NCBI RefSeq assembly: GCF_030732845.1
Contig: NZ_JASHKA010000020.1
Span: 1-64,000, forward strand
Reading direction: 5' to 3'
Length of the DNA: 64,000 nt
From: Roseibium sp. MMSF_3544
GTDB taxonomy: Bacteria; Pseudomonadota; Alphaproteobacteria; Rhizobiales; Stappiaceae
This document shows, piece by piece, positions 34,561 through 43,794 of this stretch. The position numbers and the translations under genes are program-made. The notes under the pieces were generated by a model. It was given only the letters and a program-made list of their open reading frames with translations. It was not told where the DNA came from and ran no database searches. Positions within the stretch are counted from its first letter, which is position 1. Each line of letters starts with the position of its first letter.

Positions 34561-35490
34561 ATGCGCGTCAAGCTCGATGATCTTCAAGCCTTTATCAGCG
34601 TTGCGGAATTCGGCAGTTTCGCACGGGCTGCCGAGGAACTGAACATCACGCAATCTGCACTTTCCAGGCGGATCAAGAAACTGGAAGAAGACCTGGGCAC
34701 CCGGCTCCTCGACAGGACCACGCGGCGTGTTTCGGTTTCCCTGGTGGGGGAGGAGTTCCTGCCCGAGGCAGTTCGAATTGTTGATGAATTCAACCAGTCG
34801 CTGACCGATATCCGGGATCTTGTTCAGATCCGGACCGGAACCGTCGCAATTTCCACCAACATGACACTTGCCGACACATTGCTTCCTGAAATTATCGCTG
34901 AATTTAAATCGGAAAATCCCCGCGTCCGTGTCCGGTTGACGGAAAGTTCGAGCCCGGCGGCTCTTGACCGTGTTCTGCAACGAAAATCTGAAATGGCACT
35001 CGCACAATTTGGCGAAGGACACCCTGAACTGGCGTTTGAACCCCTGTTTGAGGACAAATTCGTCCTGATCTGTCACCGCGACCATCCCCTCGCCGCGCGG
35101 AGCGATCTGACCTGGAAAGACCTTGCAACGCATAATTTCATCCGAATGCGCGCCGGCAGCGGAACCACCAACCTTCTGGAACGTTCTCTGGGCGACAATA
35201 TCCGCTACCTGTCAGGGGATTTGGAGGTTGGTCACTTCAACGCATTGCTGGCCTTTGTCGGGCAGAACCTGGGTGTGTCGGCGGTGCCCACGCTCGTGCG
35301 CCTGAAACGGACGGATCTGAACCTGGTTGCCCGGCCGATAGGCGATCCGGATGTCAGCCGGAGCCTTGGTATCATCACCTATCGGGGGCGGTCCCTGTCC
35401 CCCGCTGGCGAAGCGCTTCGCCACACGTGCCGCCAGGTTCTGAAACGATCGGCCATGAGCGTGTTGCGCGAATTGCAGAGCGGGATCTGA
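34561..35490 (+). CDS. LysR-family transcriptional regulator
   Basis: 309 residues; helix-turn-helix KLDDLQAFISVAEFGSFARAAEELNITQSALSRRIKKLEEDLGTRLLDRTTRRV, effector domain after. It is divergent from tctC, so it most likely controls the TTT-MmgE/PrpD operon. The TauE permease gene starts 12 bases after it, so the two are co-transcribed. Ligand probably the imported acid or a breakdown product, by analogy with other LysR regulators. Confidence 0.9.
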   Translation: MRVKLDDLQAFISVAEFGSFARAAEELNITQSALSRRIKKLEEDLGTRLLDRTTRRVSVSLVGEEFLPEAVRIVDEFNQSLTDIRDLVQIRTGTVAISTNMTLADTLLPEIIAEFKSENPRVRVRLTESSSPAALDRVLQRKSEMALAQFGEGHPELAFEPLFEDKFVLICHRDHPLAARSDLTWKDLATHNFIRMRAGSGTTNLLERSLGDNIRYLSGDLEVGHFNALLAFVGQNLGVSAVPTLVRLKRTDLNLVARPIGDPDVSRSLGIITYRGRSLSPAGEALRHTCRQVLKRSAMSVLRELQSGI

Positions 35491-35502
35491 GGGGACGCCT
35501 TG

Positions 35503-36264
35503 ATGCTGCCTGCCTGGCTTGACCTCTGGAATATTGCGATCATTGTCGGAGCGGCCTTCCTGTCTGCTTTTGTAAGTGGGGTTGGCGGCTTTGGTGGTTC
35601 GTTCATCCTGGCAATCGTTTTGACCCCCCTGATTGGGCCAAAAGCAGTCGTGCCGTTGATTGCCGTATATGCGCTGTGCGCAAACATCGGCAGGCTTTAC
35701 TTTTACCGCAGAACCATCAACTGGCGGTTCGTGGTTCAGTTCATTCTGGCCTCGATCCCGGGCCTGGCAATCGGCGCGGCCTTCCTGAAGCTTGTTCCGG
35801 AGGCGGTTTTGCTCGCTGTCTTCGGAGCGGTGCTTCTGTCCGCCATCCCGATCCGCCGCTACCTGAAACGGGTCGATTTCAGTCCGACCTGGCCGACCAT
35901 CGCCGTCATTGGATTTGTTTTCGGAGCCGTGAGCGGTACCGCCGTCGGATCGGGCATGTTCGTGATCGCTGCGCTCAACACGTTCGGACTGCACGGCGTC
36001 GTCCTGATGGGGACGGATGCGGCAATCGGGATCACCAATGCGCTGATGCGGGTCGTGACCTTCTGGTCGATCGGGCTCCTGAACTATCAGATGATGCTGG
36101 CCGGTTTGTTGATGGGACTGGTATCGTTGCCGGCCTCCTGGCTTGCGAGCCTGCTGGTCACCCGGATGGGACAGAAGCGCCACAGCCAGCTCATTGAAAT
36201 CATTATCGCCTTCGCCGGTGCCTGTTTTGTCGTGATGGCATTCCTGCCTGCGCAAGGCACCTAG
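35503..36264 (+). CDS. TauE/SafE family permease
   Basis: 253 residues with about eight hydrophobic segments and the family's paired repeats (SAFVSGVGGFGGSFILAIVLTPLIGPKAVVPLIAVYAL at the start, FGAVSGTAVGSGMFVIAALNTFGLHGVVLMGTDAAIGITNALMRVVTFW in the second half). Members export sulfite, sulfoacetate or other small anions. ATG 35503 chosen over the TTG at 35500; GAGGGG precedes. It follows the LysR gene closely. Its last codons overlap the stop of the convergent sensor kinase. Confidence 0.82.
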   Translation: MLPAWLDLWNIAIIVGAAFLSAFVSGVGGFGGSFILAIVLTPLIGPKAVVPLIAVYALCANIGRLYFYRRTINWRFVVQFILASIPGLAIGAAFLKLVPEAVLLAVFGAVLLSAIPIRRYLKRVDFSPTWPTIAVIGFVFGAVSGTAVGSGMFVIAALNTFGLHGVVLMGTDAAIGITNALMRVVTFWSIGLLNYQMMLAGLLMGLVSLPASWLASLLVTRMGQKRHSQLIEIIIAFAGACFVVMAFLPAQGT

Positions 36265-37622
36265 CGGGCGATACTGAAGCGTGCCTCCAGACCCGGCTCT
36301 GCGCCTGTCAGTTTCAACCCGCCGCCATGCCTCTCGGCAACGCGTTCAACAATGGGAAGTCCTAGGCCGCTGCCTTCGCTGCTTTCTGACACTTGACCGA
36401 AACGTTGAAGCGCGGTGTGGATCTGCGCGTCGCTGAGGCCTATTCCATTGTCCTTGACGACAACCGTGATTTCCCCGGGCGACGGCTCCAGGTGGGTTTG
36501 GATCTCGGAAAGGCCCGGGCCGCCATGCTTCAGCGCGTTATCGATCAGGTTGGAAACCGCCTCGCGGATCATTGTCCGGTCGCCGGTGACTTCAATTTCT
36601 TCAGAAGAGGGTTCTAACAGTATCTCGACGCCGTGGAGGTCGGTGTTGCGGTATTCCTTCGTGACCCCGGTCAGCACATCGTTGATCGAAAATGTTTCTT
36701 TTGCGGAGGCAGGGCTGATCGATTTGGTGCGCTCATAGGTCAGAAGTTTCTGCGCGAGCTGACTGGTTTCCTTCGCAGCGCTGACAAGATCATCGGCGCG
36801 CTCGCGCATTGCGGTATCGTTTGGAGCTGAGCGAACAGATTCAGACAGCGCCAGCACCCCGGCAATCGGATTGCGCAGCTGGTGGGCGGCATTTGAAATG
36901 AACTCACCTTGTGTTGCCATCGCCTCCGAGACCTGGCCAAGCAACCTGTTGAGCGTTCGCACGATGCCCTCGACTTCAACCGGCACGGGCCGCTGGATGG
37001 GCTTGAGGACCTCGCCGGAACGCTGGTCGATCGCTTGCTGAAGGTCGTTCAACGGATGGAGGCCGATGCGAATGCCGAACCAGACGATCAGGGCCAGCGA
37101 TGTGATGATCGAGGAAATCGTGACCAGCGAGCGCAGCATCAGGTCCTCAACGAAAGCTTCGCGGATGGTGACGTCCTGCCAGACCGTGGTCGTGAAGATG
37201 CCGTTGAAATCGTCGACCTGCATGCGCGACCGCATCCTGAAACCGCGCACGTCGCGCCCCAGATACTCCGCGTTGAAATAGATCGGACTGAGGTCACCGT
37301 CCTCAGAACTCGGTATTCCGACCGGCGGCGTTGCATAGCCGGTGACGCCCACACCGTCCGGTGCGTAGACATGATAGAAGACCGGTCCTCCCGAGGTGTC
37401 GGACAGAATGTTCCGCGTTTCGATCGCGAGCGCATCGCCGCCGGACAGGGCGACGTCGTTGGTCACGGCGAGAGCCGCCGACTGCAGGCTGCGGTCGAAG
37501 ACCTCGCCAGCGGTAACACGTGCATTGTTCAGCTGCCACAGACCGGTTGCCCCCGCGACGAACAGCAGCGGAACCAGGATGATCAGTGTGAGGCGCAGGC
37601 GAAGAGAGTAGGTTCTCTTCAT
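36261..37622 (-). CDS. tctE: Sensor histidine kinase (TctE-like)
   Basis: 453 residues. Two membrane segments (about 9-30 and 165-185) bracket a periplasmic sensor domain. HAMP-like linker, then the phosphoacceptor box GEFISNAAHQLRNPIAG with His247, N box SNLIDNALKHGG, and ATP-lid motifs VKDNGIGLSDAQ and EGSGLGLPIV. Overlaps the response regulator upstream by 4 bases (ATGA). TctE relatives detect tricarboxylates such as citrate and switch on the TTT genes, which here are divergent. The role is inferred from context and resemblance. Confidence 0.88.
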   Translation of the reverse strand: MKRTYSLRLRLTLIILVPLLFVAGATGLWQLNNARVTAGEVFDRSLQSAALAVTNDVALSGGDALAIETRNILSDTSGGPVFYHVYAPDGVGVTGYATPPVGIPSSEDGDLSPIYFNAEYLGRDVRGFRMRSRMQVDDFNGIFTTTVWQDVTIREAFVEDLMLRSLVTISSIITSLALIVWFGIRIGLHPLNDLQQAIDQRSGEVLKPIQRPVPVEVEGIVRTLNRLLGQVSEAMATQGEFISNAAHQLRNPIAGVLALSESVRSAPNDTAMRERADDLVSAAKETSQLAQKLLTYERTKSISPASAKETFSINDVLTGVTKEYRNTDLHGVEILLEPSSEEIEVTGDRTMIREAVSNLIDNALKHGGPGLSEIQTHLEPSPGEITVVVKDNGIGLSDAQIHTALQRFGQVSESSEGSGLGLPIVERVAERHGGGLKLTGAEPGLEARFSIAR

Positions 37623-38290
37623 GGGGCCGCCTTGCCGAGGGAATACCCGATGCCGCGGTGAACCTGGATGTTCACGCCGTAGGGCGAAAGCCGCTTTCTC
37701 AGCCGGGATACATAGACTTCGATTACCTTTTCATCGGTCTCGCTGCCTGCGCCGTAGAGCTGGTCCAGCAGGCCGGCCTTGGAAACGGTCCGCCCGTTGG
37801 CCTGCGCCAAAGCTGCCAGCAGCGCGAGTTCGCGCCGCGGAAACTCCAGAGCATCTGACCCGTCCAGCAGTTGCAGCGCTCCGGCGTCCAGCTTGAGCGG
37901 GCCAATGTCGATCAGTTGCCGAGGCGCAACGCCCTTGCGCCTCCCGAGTGCCCGGATGCGCGCCGCAAGTTCTTCCATCTCGAAGGGTTTGACCAGGTAG
38001 TCGTCCGCGCCCGCGTCCAGTCCATTTACCCGGTCCTCGGTTTCAGAACGGGCCGTCAGAAGGATGACAGGCCGGGGATCTTCGCGTTCTCTCAGATCCG
38101 CCAGAAGATCAAGCCCGCTTTTTCCCGGCAGGTTGATGTCGAGAATGACAAGGTCACCGCTTTCCTGCTTCAGGAACACGTCGGCGTCGTCGCCATTATG
38201 GAGGATGTCAACAGAGTGCCCGGCATCGCGCAACTGATAGGCAATGCCTTTTGCCAGACTCACATTATCTTCAACCAGAGCTATCCGCAT
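37619..38290 (-). CDS. tctD: OmpR-type response regulator (TctD-like)
   Basis: 223 residues: receiver domain with acidic pocket (VEDN at 6-9), Asp51 in VILDINLPGKSG, Lys in LVKPFEMEELAARI, then a winged-helix DNA-binding domain (FPRRELALLAALAQANGRTVSKAGLLDQLYGAGSETDEKVIEVYVSRLRKRLSPYGVNIQVHRGIGYSL). It is first in the operon with the sensor kinase and is divergent from the second tctC; a 17-base palindrome lies between. It most likely activates the tctC operon. Confidence 0.9.
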   Translation of the reverse strand: MRIALVEDNVSLAKGIAYQLRDAGHSVDILHNGDDADVFLKQESGDLVILDINLPGKSGLDLLADLREREDPRPVILLTARSETEDRVNGLDAGADDYLVKPFEMEELAARIRALGRRKGVAPRQLIDIGPLKLDAGALQLLDGSDALEFPRRELALLAALAQANGRTVSKAGLLDQLYGAGSETDEKVIEVYVSRLRKRLSPYGVNIQVHRGIGYSLGKAAP

Positions 38291-38311
38291 TTCTTATTCT
38301 TTTGTCGATGA

Positions 38312-38328
38312 AAGCTTGGTGCAAGCTT
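38312..38328. promoter_or_regulatory. Perfect palindrome between tctD and tctC
   Basis: AAGCTTG-GTG-CAAGCTT, a 7+3+7 exact inverted repeat, 22 bases before the tctD start and 90 before the second tctC start. It is a candidate TctD operator, although OmpR-type regulators more often use direct repeats. Confidence 0.5.
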
Positions 38329-38417
38329 CGCAGGGAACACTCTTAGCATCAAGCCGCTTTTGAGCGTGCTTAGAGTGAGGCGGCCGGGAGGGTTGCCCAC
38401 GCCAACGGGAGGAAATT

Positions 38418-39524
38418 ATGGTTGTGAAAAAGCTTGCGCGCCAGCTGGCGCTGAGTGTGACGTTTGTTGCCGGTGCGATGGTATCGGGTCAGGCCCTTGC
38501 CGCCGAACTCGACCTTTCCGGCAAGACGGTCGAATGGGTCATTCCCTTCTCCGAAACAGGTGGTTCCGCCAAATGGGCGAACTTCTATGCGCCCTTGCTG
38601 AGCGAGGCGTTGCCGGGTCAGCCGACCGTGGTGGTCAAGTTCATGCCGGGTGCCGGCTCCACCAAGGGCGCCAACTGGTTCCAGCAGCAGCAATATGACA
38701 AGAGTGAAGGCACGCTGATCTTCGGCTCTTCCGGATCGACGCAGTTCCCCTATCTGCTCGGTGATCCGCGCGTTCGCTACGAATACAAGGACTGGAACGT
38801 CGTTCTGGCTTCGGGCACGGGCGGGGTCGCCTATCTGCCGCCGGATCTTGCCGAAAAGATGAACGGCAACGACGCCAGCGCGTTGAAAGAGACCGACTTC
38901 ATCTACGGCTCCCAGGGCGCAACCCGTCTTGACCTGGTGCCGCTCCTTGCCTGGGAAATGCTCGGCCTGAACGTTGAGCCGGTCTTCGGCATCAAGGGTC
39001 GTGGCGACGGTCGCCTGATGTTCGAGCGTGGCGAAGCCAATATCGACTATCAGACATCCTCATCCTACCTGAAAGGCGTTACGCCCTTGGTGGAAGCAGG
39101 GACCGCCGTTCCGATGATGAGCTGGGGTGCACTTGATGCGGACGGCAACATCGTTCGCGATCCGACATTCCCGGACATGCCGACATTCAAGGAAGTCTGC
39201 GAGGCGACTGAAGGCTGCCAGACGTCAGGCGAGCAGTGGGAAGCCTGGAAAGCCTTCTTCATCGCCGGTTTCCCGGCACAGAAGATGGTGTTCCTGCCGA
39301 ACGGCGCAACCCAGGATGCCATCGACACCTACTCCGCTGCCTTTGAAGCTGTGAAGGCACGCCCGGACTTTGCGGAAATCTCCGCAGGCCGTCTCGGAAA
39401 ATATCCGCAGATGACCGGGGCGGAAGCCGACGCTGCGCTGAAAAGCGCCACCGAAGTGCCTGCAGCTGCGAAGGAGTTCGTGGTCAGCTGGCTCAAGGAG
39501 CGTTACGGCGTTTCGCTGAAGTAA
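38418..39524 (+). CDS. tctC: TTT solute-binding protein (TctC family), second system
   Basis: 368 residues; GGGAGG site; signal peptide ending GQALAAELD. Family pattern: LSGKTVEWVIPFSETGGSAKWANFYAPLLSEALPGQPTVVVKFMPGAGSTKGANWFQ, later DYQTSSSYLKGVTPLVEAG. It differs from the first tctC at most positions, so the two systems likely bind different acids. It heads an operon of permease and four metabolic genes. A hairpin follows its stop. Confidence 0.9.
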   Translation: MVVKKLARQLALSVTFVAGAMVSGQALAAELDLSGKTVEWVIPFSETGGSAKWANFYAPLLSEALPGQPTVVVKFMPGAGSTKGANWFQQQQYDKSEGTLIFGSSGSTQFPYLLGDPRVRYEYKDWNVVLASGTGGVAYLPPDLAEKMNGNDASALKETDFIYGSQGATRLDLVPLLAWEMLGLNVEPVFGIKGRGDGRLMFERGEANIDYQTSSSYLKGVTPLVEAGTAVPMMSWGALDADGNIVRDPTFPDMPTFKEVCEATEGCQTSGEQWEAWKAFFIAGFPAQKMVFLPNGATQDAIDTYSAAFEAVKARPDFAEISAGRLGKYPQMTGAEADAALKSATEVPAAAKEFVVSWLKERYGVSLK

Positions 39525-39533
39525 CGGTATCCC

Positions 39534-39557
39534 GCCCGCCCGGACAACCGGGCGGGC
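39534..39557 (+). terminator. Hairpin between tctC and tctA (second TTT system)
   Basis: GCCCGCCCGG (39534-39543) and its exact inverse (39548-39557) form a 10-base GC stem with an ACAA loop, followed by CACACCTTTCTC. It sits in the 68-base gap after tctC. The U tract is weak, so partial termination or mRNA protection is likely. Confidence 0.6.
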
Positions 39558-39592
39558 ACACCTTTCTCAAAATTTAAATCCGGGGCGATCCA

Positions 39593-41620
39593 GTGGACAT
39601 TCTTGGCACCGCTTTACCTGCGCTCGCCGATGCGTCGGCGATGATCTTTCAGCCTGCCGTCATCGGTTACCTGATCCTTGGCGTCGTCATGGGCCTTTGC
39701 ATTGGCGTTTTTCCGGGACTTGGCGGCATCGCCGGGCTCTCGCTGCTCCTGCCGTTCATGTTCGGCATGGATCCGGTGCTCGGGCTCGCGCTGATGATCG
39801 GCATGGTCGCTGTCGTGCCGACCTCCGATACGTTCGCTTCGGTTCTCATGGGCATCCCCGGATCGTCAGCCTCGCAGGCGACCGTCCTCGACGGCTTTCC
39901 GCTGGCAAAGAAAGGCGAAGCCGCCCGCGCCCTGTCCGCCGCATTCTCCTCATCGCTGTTCGGCGGTCTGGTCGGTGCCGCTTTCCTCACGCTGTTCATT
40001 CTCGTGGCCCGTCCGATTGTTCTGGAGTTCCGCACGCCGGAACTGCTGATGATCACGTTGTTCGGCCTCTCCATGGTCGGCATTCTGGCCGGACAGGTCG
40101 CGATCAAGGGTATCGTTGCCGCCGGTCTCGGCCTGATGGTCGGCACCATTGGCGAGGGCGACAGCGCCGGCGCGCTGCGCATGGCAACCTATGACATGCC
40201 CTATCTCACCGACGGGCTGAAGCTGGTCATCGTCGGCCTCGGGATTTTCGCGATTCCTGAAATTGTTGCGCTGCTGCGCCAGGACCGGGCAATCTCCGAG
40301 CGCTCCATGCTCGGGGGCGGATGGCTGCATGGTGTGCGCGACTGGTTTTCCAACATCTGGCTCAGCATCCGCTGTTCACTGATCGGCGTCACCGTCGGTG
40401 TTATCCCGGGCCTCGGCGGCTCTGTCGTCGACTGGATCGCCTATGGCCATTCGGTGCAGACCTCAAAAGACAAATCCAAGTTCGGCAGCGGCGATATCCG
40501 CGGCGTGATCGGGCCGGAAAGCTCCAACAACGCCAAGGAAGGCGGCGGTCTTGTGCCGACGCTGCTCTTCGGCATTCCGGGGTCCGGCTCCATGGCCGTC
40601 TTCATCGGTGCGGTCGCCTTGCTTGGCTCGGGCCAGATCGAAGTCGGTCCGTCGATGCTGAAGAACAATCTCGACGTCACCTATGCCATCGTCTGGCTAT
40701 TGGCGCTTGCCAATGTCGTCGGCACGATAATCTGCATTCTTGGCTCGAGCGGCATCGCGCGCCTGACGACGATTCCATTCGCTCTGCTCGCTCCGTTCCT
40801 GTTCATGATCATCTCGTTCGCCGCCTTCCAGTCCGGCCAGAACCTGATGGATCTGGTGGCCCTGTTCGCAATCGGTCTGCTCGGCATTCTGATGCGCCGG
40901 TTCGACTGGTCGCGGCCCGCTTTCCTGATCGGCTTTGTTCTGTCCAATCCGGCAGAAACCTACACCAACCAAGCCGTCCAGATTGCAAGCTCGCGGTTCC
41001 GCAAAGGCTTTGCGGAAGGCATGGAGTACATCTTCTCGCCGATCGTCATCGTGCTGATCATCATCACGATTGTTTCGGTCGTCGTCGGTCTCCGCCAGTC
41101 CAAGAACATCCGCGCCGAAGGGGAGGTTCCGACCGGCACCAAACGCGCACCGCTGATTTTCCTGATCGCGATCCTGGGCTACCTGACCTTCGCCTTTGTC
41201 AATGCGTCGCTCATTCCGGACTATGCCTATGCCGACCGGGTGTTCCCGCAATTTGTCGGACTGGTGTCGATCATCGGCTGCCTGTTCCTTCTGTTCCGGA
41301 TGCGCACCAGCTCTGAGACCAGCCCGCTCTTCTGCGACAGCGAAGCAGGCAATTCGGAGGGCAATCAGCATGGGCTCTGGGCAACGCTTGCCTGGTTTGC
41401 AGGCCTGCTGATCCTGACGTCGCTGATCGGCTTTATCCTGGCGCTCGCAGCCTTCCTGGTCGCCTTCATTCACTATCGCGCGCGGCGCAATCTGCCCTAC
41501 GCGCTCTTGTACGGGGCCTGCGGCATCGCCTTCATGTGCGCCATGGCGTGGTTGCTCAACAGGGACTTCCCGCCCGGTCTGCTGCAATCTTATGTCGAAC
41601 TGCCCTGGCCGCTGACATGA
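39593..41620 (+). CDS. tctA: TTT permease with TctA and C-terminal TctB-like part, second system
   Basis: 675 residues, GTG start with GGGG nearby. TctA motifs: GVFPGLGGIAGLSLLLPFMFG, DTFASVLMGIPGSSASQATVLDGFPLAKKGEAARALSAAF, VIPGLGGSVVDWIAYGHSVQTSKDKSKFGSGDIRGVIGPESSNNAKEGGGLVPTLLFGIPGSGSMAVF. From about residue 510 there is a TctB-like four-segment extension. Same architecture as the permease at 31196-33163, whose sequence it resembles along the full length, so one arose from the other or both from a fused ancestor. The dehydrogenase gene follows ten bases later. Confidence 0.92.
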   Translation: MDILGTALPALADASAMIFQPAVIGYLILGVVMGLCIGVFPGLGGIAGLSLLLPFMFGMDPVLGLALMIGMVAVVPTSDTFASVLMGIPGSSASQATVLDGFPLAKKGEAARALSAAFSSSLFGGLVGAAFLTLFILVARPIVLEFRTPELLMITLFGLSMVGILAGQVAIKGIVAAGLGLMVGTIGEGDSAGALRMATYDMPYLTDGLKLVIVGLGIFAIPEIVALLRQDRAISERSMLGGGWLHGVRDWFSNIWLSIRCSLIGVTVGVIPGLGGSVVDWIAYGHSVQTSKDKSKFGSGDIRGVIGPESSNNAKEGGGLVPTLLFGIPGSGSMAVFIGAVALLGSGQIEVGPSMLKNNLDVTYAIVWLLALANVVGTIICILGSSGIARLTTIPFALLAPFLFMIISFAAFQSGQNLMDLVALFAIGLLGILMRRFDWSRPAFLIGFVLSNPAETYTNQAVQIASSRFRKGFAEGMEYIFSPIVIVLIIITIVSVVVGLRQSKNIRAEGEVPTGTKRAPLIFLIAILGYLTFAFVNASLIPDYAYADRVFPQFVGLVSIIGCLFLLFRMRTSSETSPLFCDSEAGNSEGNQHGLWATLAWFAGLLILTSLIGFILALAAFLVAFIHYRARRNLPYALLYGACGIAFMCAMAWLLNRDFPPGLLQSYVELPWPLT

Positions 41621-41630
41621 GGCACGGCCG

Positions 41631-42692
41631 ATGACGCTCTCGCTGCTCTGTCTTGCCGGGGACGGCATCGGCCCCGAGATCATGGCAGCCACGAAAGAAG
41701 TGGTTGAGGCTGCCTGCGCAAAAAGCGGCGACAGCGTCATACTGACGGACAAGGACATCGGGTTTGCGGCCCTGAACGCCGGGTACTCGACGATACCGGA
41801 GAGTGTGATCGAAGCCGCCCATGCCGTGGACGGCGTCATCCTCGGTCCGGTGTCCCACAACGCGTATCCGCCGAAAGAAGAGGGGGGGCTCAACCCTTCC
41901 GGCGTACTGCGCAAGGAGCTTGATCTTTACGCCAATATCCGGCCCGCAAAGAGCTTTGACGGGCTACCGACACCAACCGGTGCACCGGTCGATCTGGTGA
42001 TTTTCCGCGAGAACCTGGAAGGGTTCTACGCCGACAGGAACCTTTATGCCGGAACGGGAGAGTTCATGCCGGTTCCGGGCGTGGCTATGTCCATGCGGCT
42101 GATTACCGAACGCGGCAGTGAGCGTATCGCACGTGCCGCCTTTGACTTCGCAGGAGGCAACGGCCGGAAGAAAGTGACCGCGGTTCACAAGGCCAATGTG
42201 ATGCGCACCAGTGACGGCCTGTTTCTGGAAGTCGTCCGCCGCATCGCGGCAGAGCACCCTGACATCCAGTACGATGAAGTTCTTGTCGATGCCGCCGCGG
42301 CGCTTCTTGTTCGCGATCCGGATCGGTTCGATGTGATCGTCACGACCAACATGTTCGGCGACATCCTCTCTGATCTGTCCACGGAACTTGCAGGCGGGCT
42401 GGGGCTTGCCGCGTCGCTCAACCTCGGGTCGGAAAACGTGGCTGCCCAGGCCCAGCATGGATCCGCACCTGACATTGCCGGTCAGGACCGGGCGAACCCG
42501 ACCTCGCTGGTCGGTTCGGCCGCCATGCTCCTCGGCCACCTGGGACTGGGCCGTGCCGAAACCCTCATTGAACAGGCATTGAAAACGGCAATTGCCAATC
42601 CTTTGACGCGAACAGCCGATCTGGGCGGGCCGCTTGGAACCAGGGCTTTCGCCTCTGTTCTGGTCGATTTCATCCAAAAGGCAGACGCATGA
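41631..42692 (+). CDS. Isocitrate/isopropylmalate dehydrogenase family enzyme
   Basis: 353 residues with the family's landmarks: LAGDGIGPEIM, RENLEGFYADRN, AVHKANVMRTSDGLFLEVVRR (catalytic lysine), TTNMFGDILSDLSTELAGGLGLAASLNLG (metal-binding aspartates). The family oxidatively decarboxylates 2-hydroxy acids with a 3-carboxyl group, such as isopropylmalate, isocitrate, tartrate or homoisocitrate. The RENLEGFY stretch differs from leucine-biosynthesis LeuB and fits a catabolic paralogue. It overlaps prpF by four bases, so both are translated together. The native substrate cannot be told. Confidence 0.85.
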   Translation: MTLSLLCLAGDGIGPEIMAATKEVVEAACAKSGDSVILTDKDIGFAALNAGYSTIPESVIEAAHAVDGVILGPVSHNAYPPKEEGGLNPSGVLRKELDLYANIRPAKSFDGLPTPTGAPVDLVIFRENLEGFYADRNLYAGTGEFMPVPGVAMSMRLITERGSERIARAAFDFAGGNGRKKVTAVHKANVMRTSDGLFLEVVRRIAAEHPDIQYDEVLVDAAAALLVRDPDRFDVIVTTNMFGDILSDLSTELAGGLGLAASLNLGSENVAAQAQHGSAPDIAGQDRANPTSLVGSAAMLLGHLGLGRAETLIEQALKTAIANPLTRTADLGGPLGTRAFASVLVDFIQKADA

Positions 42693-43780
42693 TACAGACC
42701 TCCATACCTTTCCTTTTCATGCGCGGTGGATCTTCGCGCGGACCCTACATGAGGCGCAGTGACCTTCCAGAGGATCTTGAGGCCTTGTCCAAAGTCCTCG
42801 TGTCGATCATCGGTGCGGGCCATCCTTACAACATTGACGGGATAGGCGGTGGCACTGCCGTGGCAACCAAGGTTGCCATGCTGTCAAAATCCGACGACGA
42901 CTGGGCGGACGTGGACTATTTCTTCGCGCAGGTCAGCGTGGAAGAGAAGCTCGTCGATTACAAACCGTCCTGTGGCAACATCCTCGTCGGCGTTGGCCCG
43001 GCAGCGATCGAAATGGGGCTGGTCGAACCTGTCGGAAACGTCACCGAAGTCAGGGTCAGGGCCGTCAACACCGGGACACTCGTGTCCGAGATCGTTGAAA
43101 CGCCAGGCGGCAAGGTCCGGTATGACGGCGAGGCCGCGATTGACGGCGTGCCGGGTACCGCAGCACCCATTCAACTGCAGTTCATGGAAGTGGAAGGCAG
43201 TATTACGAGCGGGATTTTCCCGACCGGAAAATCGAAAGAGGACATCGACGGTTTCGAGGTCTCCTGCATGGACGTCGCCATGCCCATGGTGATCGGCCGC
43301 GCAGCCGATTTCGGGGTGACCGGCTACGAAAGCGCTGCGGATCTCGACGCCAACAAGGCGCTTTTTGAAAAAATGGAAGCGGTCAGGTTGATCGCGGGCG
43401 AACGCATGGGTCTTGGTGATGTCACCAAGTCTGTCACGCCCAAATTCGGGCTGCTCGCAAGCGCACGCGACGGCGGTTCCGCCTGCATTCGCTACTTCAT
43501 GCCCTGGAACTGCCACCCAACGCTCGCCGTGACCGGATCGCAATGCCTCGCCTCCTGTCTTCTTGCACCTGGAACCGTGGGCGAAGGTTTCCTTGCAAAA
43601 CCGCATGCCTCTCCTGCAAGGCTGCAGTTGGAACATCCGATGGGCAAGATGGAAGTCGTGATAGACTACGAACTCCCAAATGGTGGTTTCCATGTGAAAT
43701 CAGCCGGTCTTTTGCGCACCGCGCGGAAACTGGCTGCCGGTGAGGTCTTTGTGCCCGGCGAGATCTGGCACCGGAATTGA
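42689..43780 (+). CDS. prpF: PrpF family isomerase
   Basis: 363 residues. Family pattern: FLFMRGGSSRGPYMRRSDLP, DGIGGGTAVATKVAMLSKS, YKPSCGNILVGVGPAAIE (the cysteine near a lysine in the active site), GIFPTGK, and ARLQLEHPMGKMEVV. PrpF turns 2-methyl-trans-aconitate into the cis isomer; relatives isomerise 4-oxalomesaconate or trans-aconitate. In this operon, with a TTT importer and a carboxylic-acid dehydrogenase, it likely shifts the double bond of an unsaturated tricarboxylate. Starts in the ATGA overlap with the upstream gene. Confidence 0.85.
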   Translation: MIQTSIPFLFMRGGSSRGPYMRRSDLPEDLEALSKVLVSIIGAGHPYNIDGIGGGTAVATKVAMLSKSDDDWADVDYFFAQVSVEEKLVDYKPSCGNILVGVGPAAIEMGLVEPVGNVTEVRVRAVNTGTLVSEIVETPGGKVRYDGEAAIDGVPGTAAPIQLQFMEVEGSITSGIFPTGKSKEDIDGFEVSCMDVAMPMVIGRAADFGVTGYESAADLDANKALFEKMEAVRLIAGERMGLGDVTKSVTPKFGLLASARDGGSACIRYFMPWNCHPTLAVTGSQCLASCLLAPGTVGEGFLAKPHASPARLQLEHPMGKMEVVIDYELPNGGFHVKSAGLLRTARKLAAGEVFVPGEIWHRN

Positions 43781-43794
43781 AGTCGGAGGTGAGG

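Noticed and set aside
35212..36255. Minus-strand frame of 347 codons opposite the LysR and TauE genes
   Set aside because: Spans two genes and the gap between them, and is composed of polar repeats; no product.
40321..41316. Plus-strand frame of 331 codons inside the TTT permease
   Set aside because: Different frame of a well-supported membrane protein; Arg-rich and without motifs.
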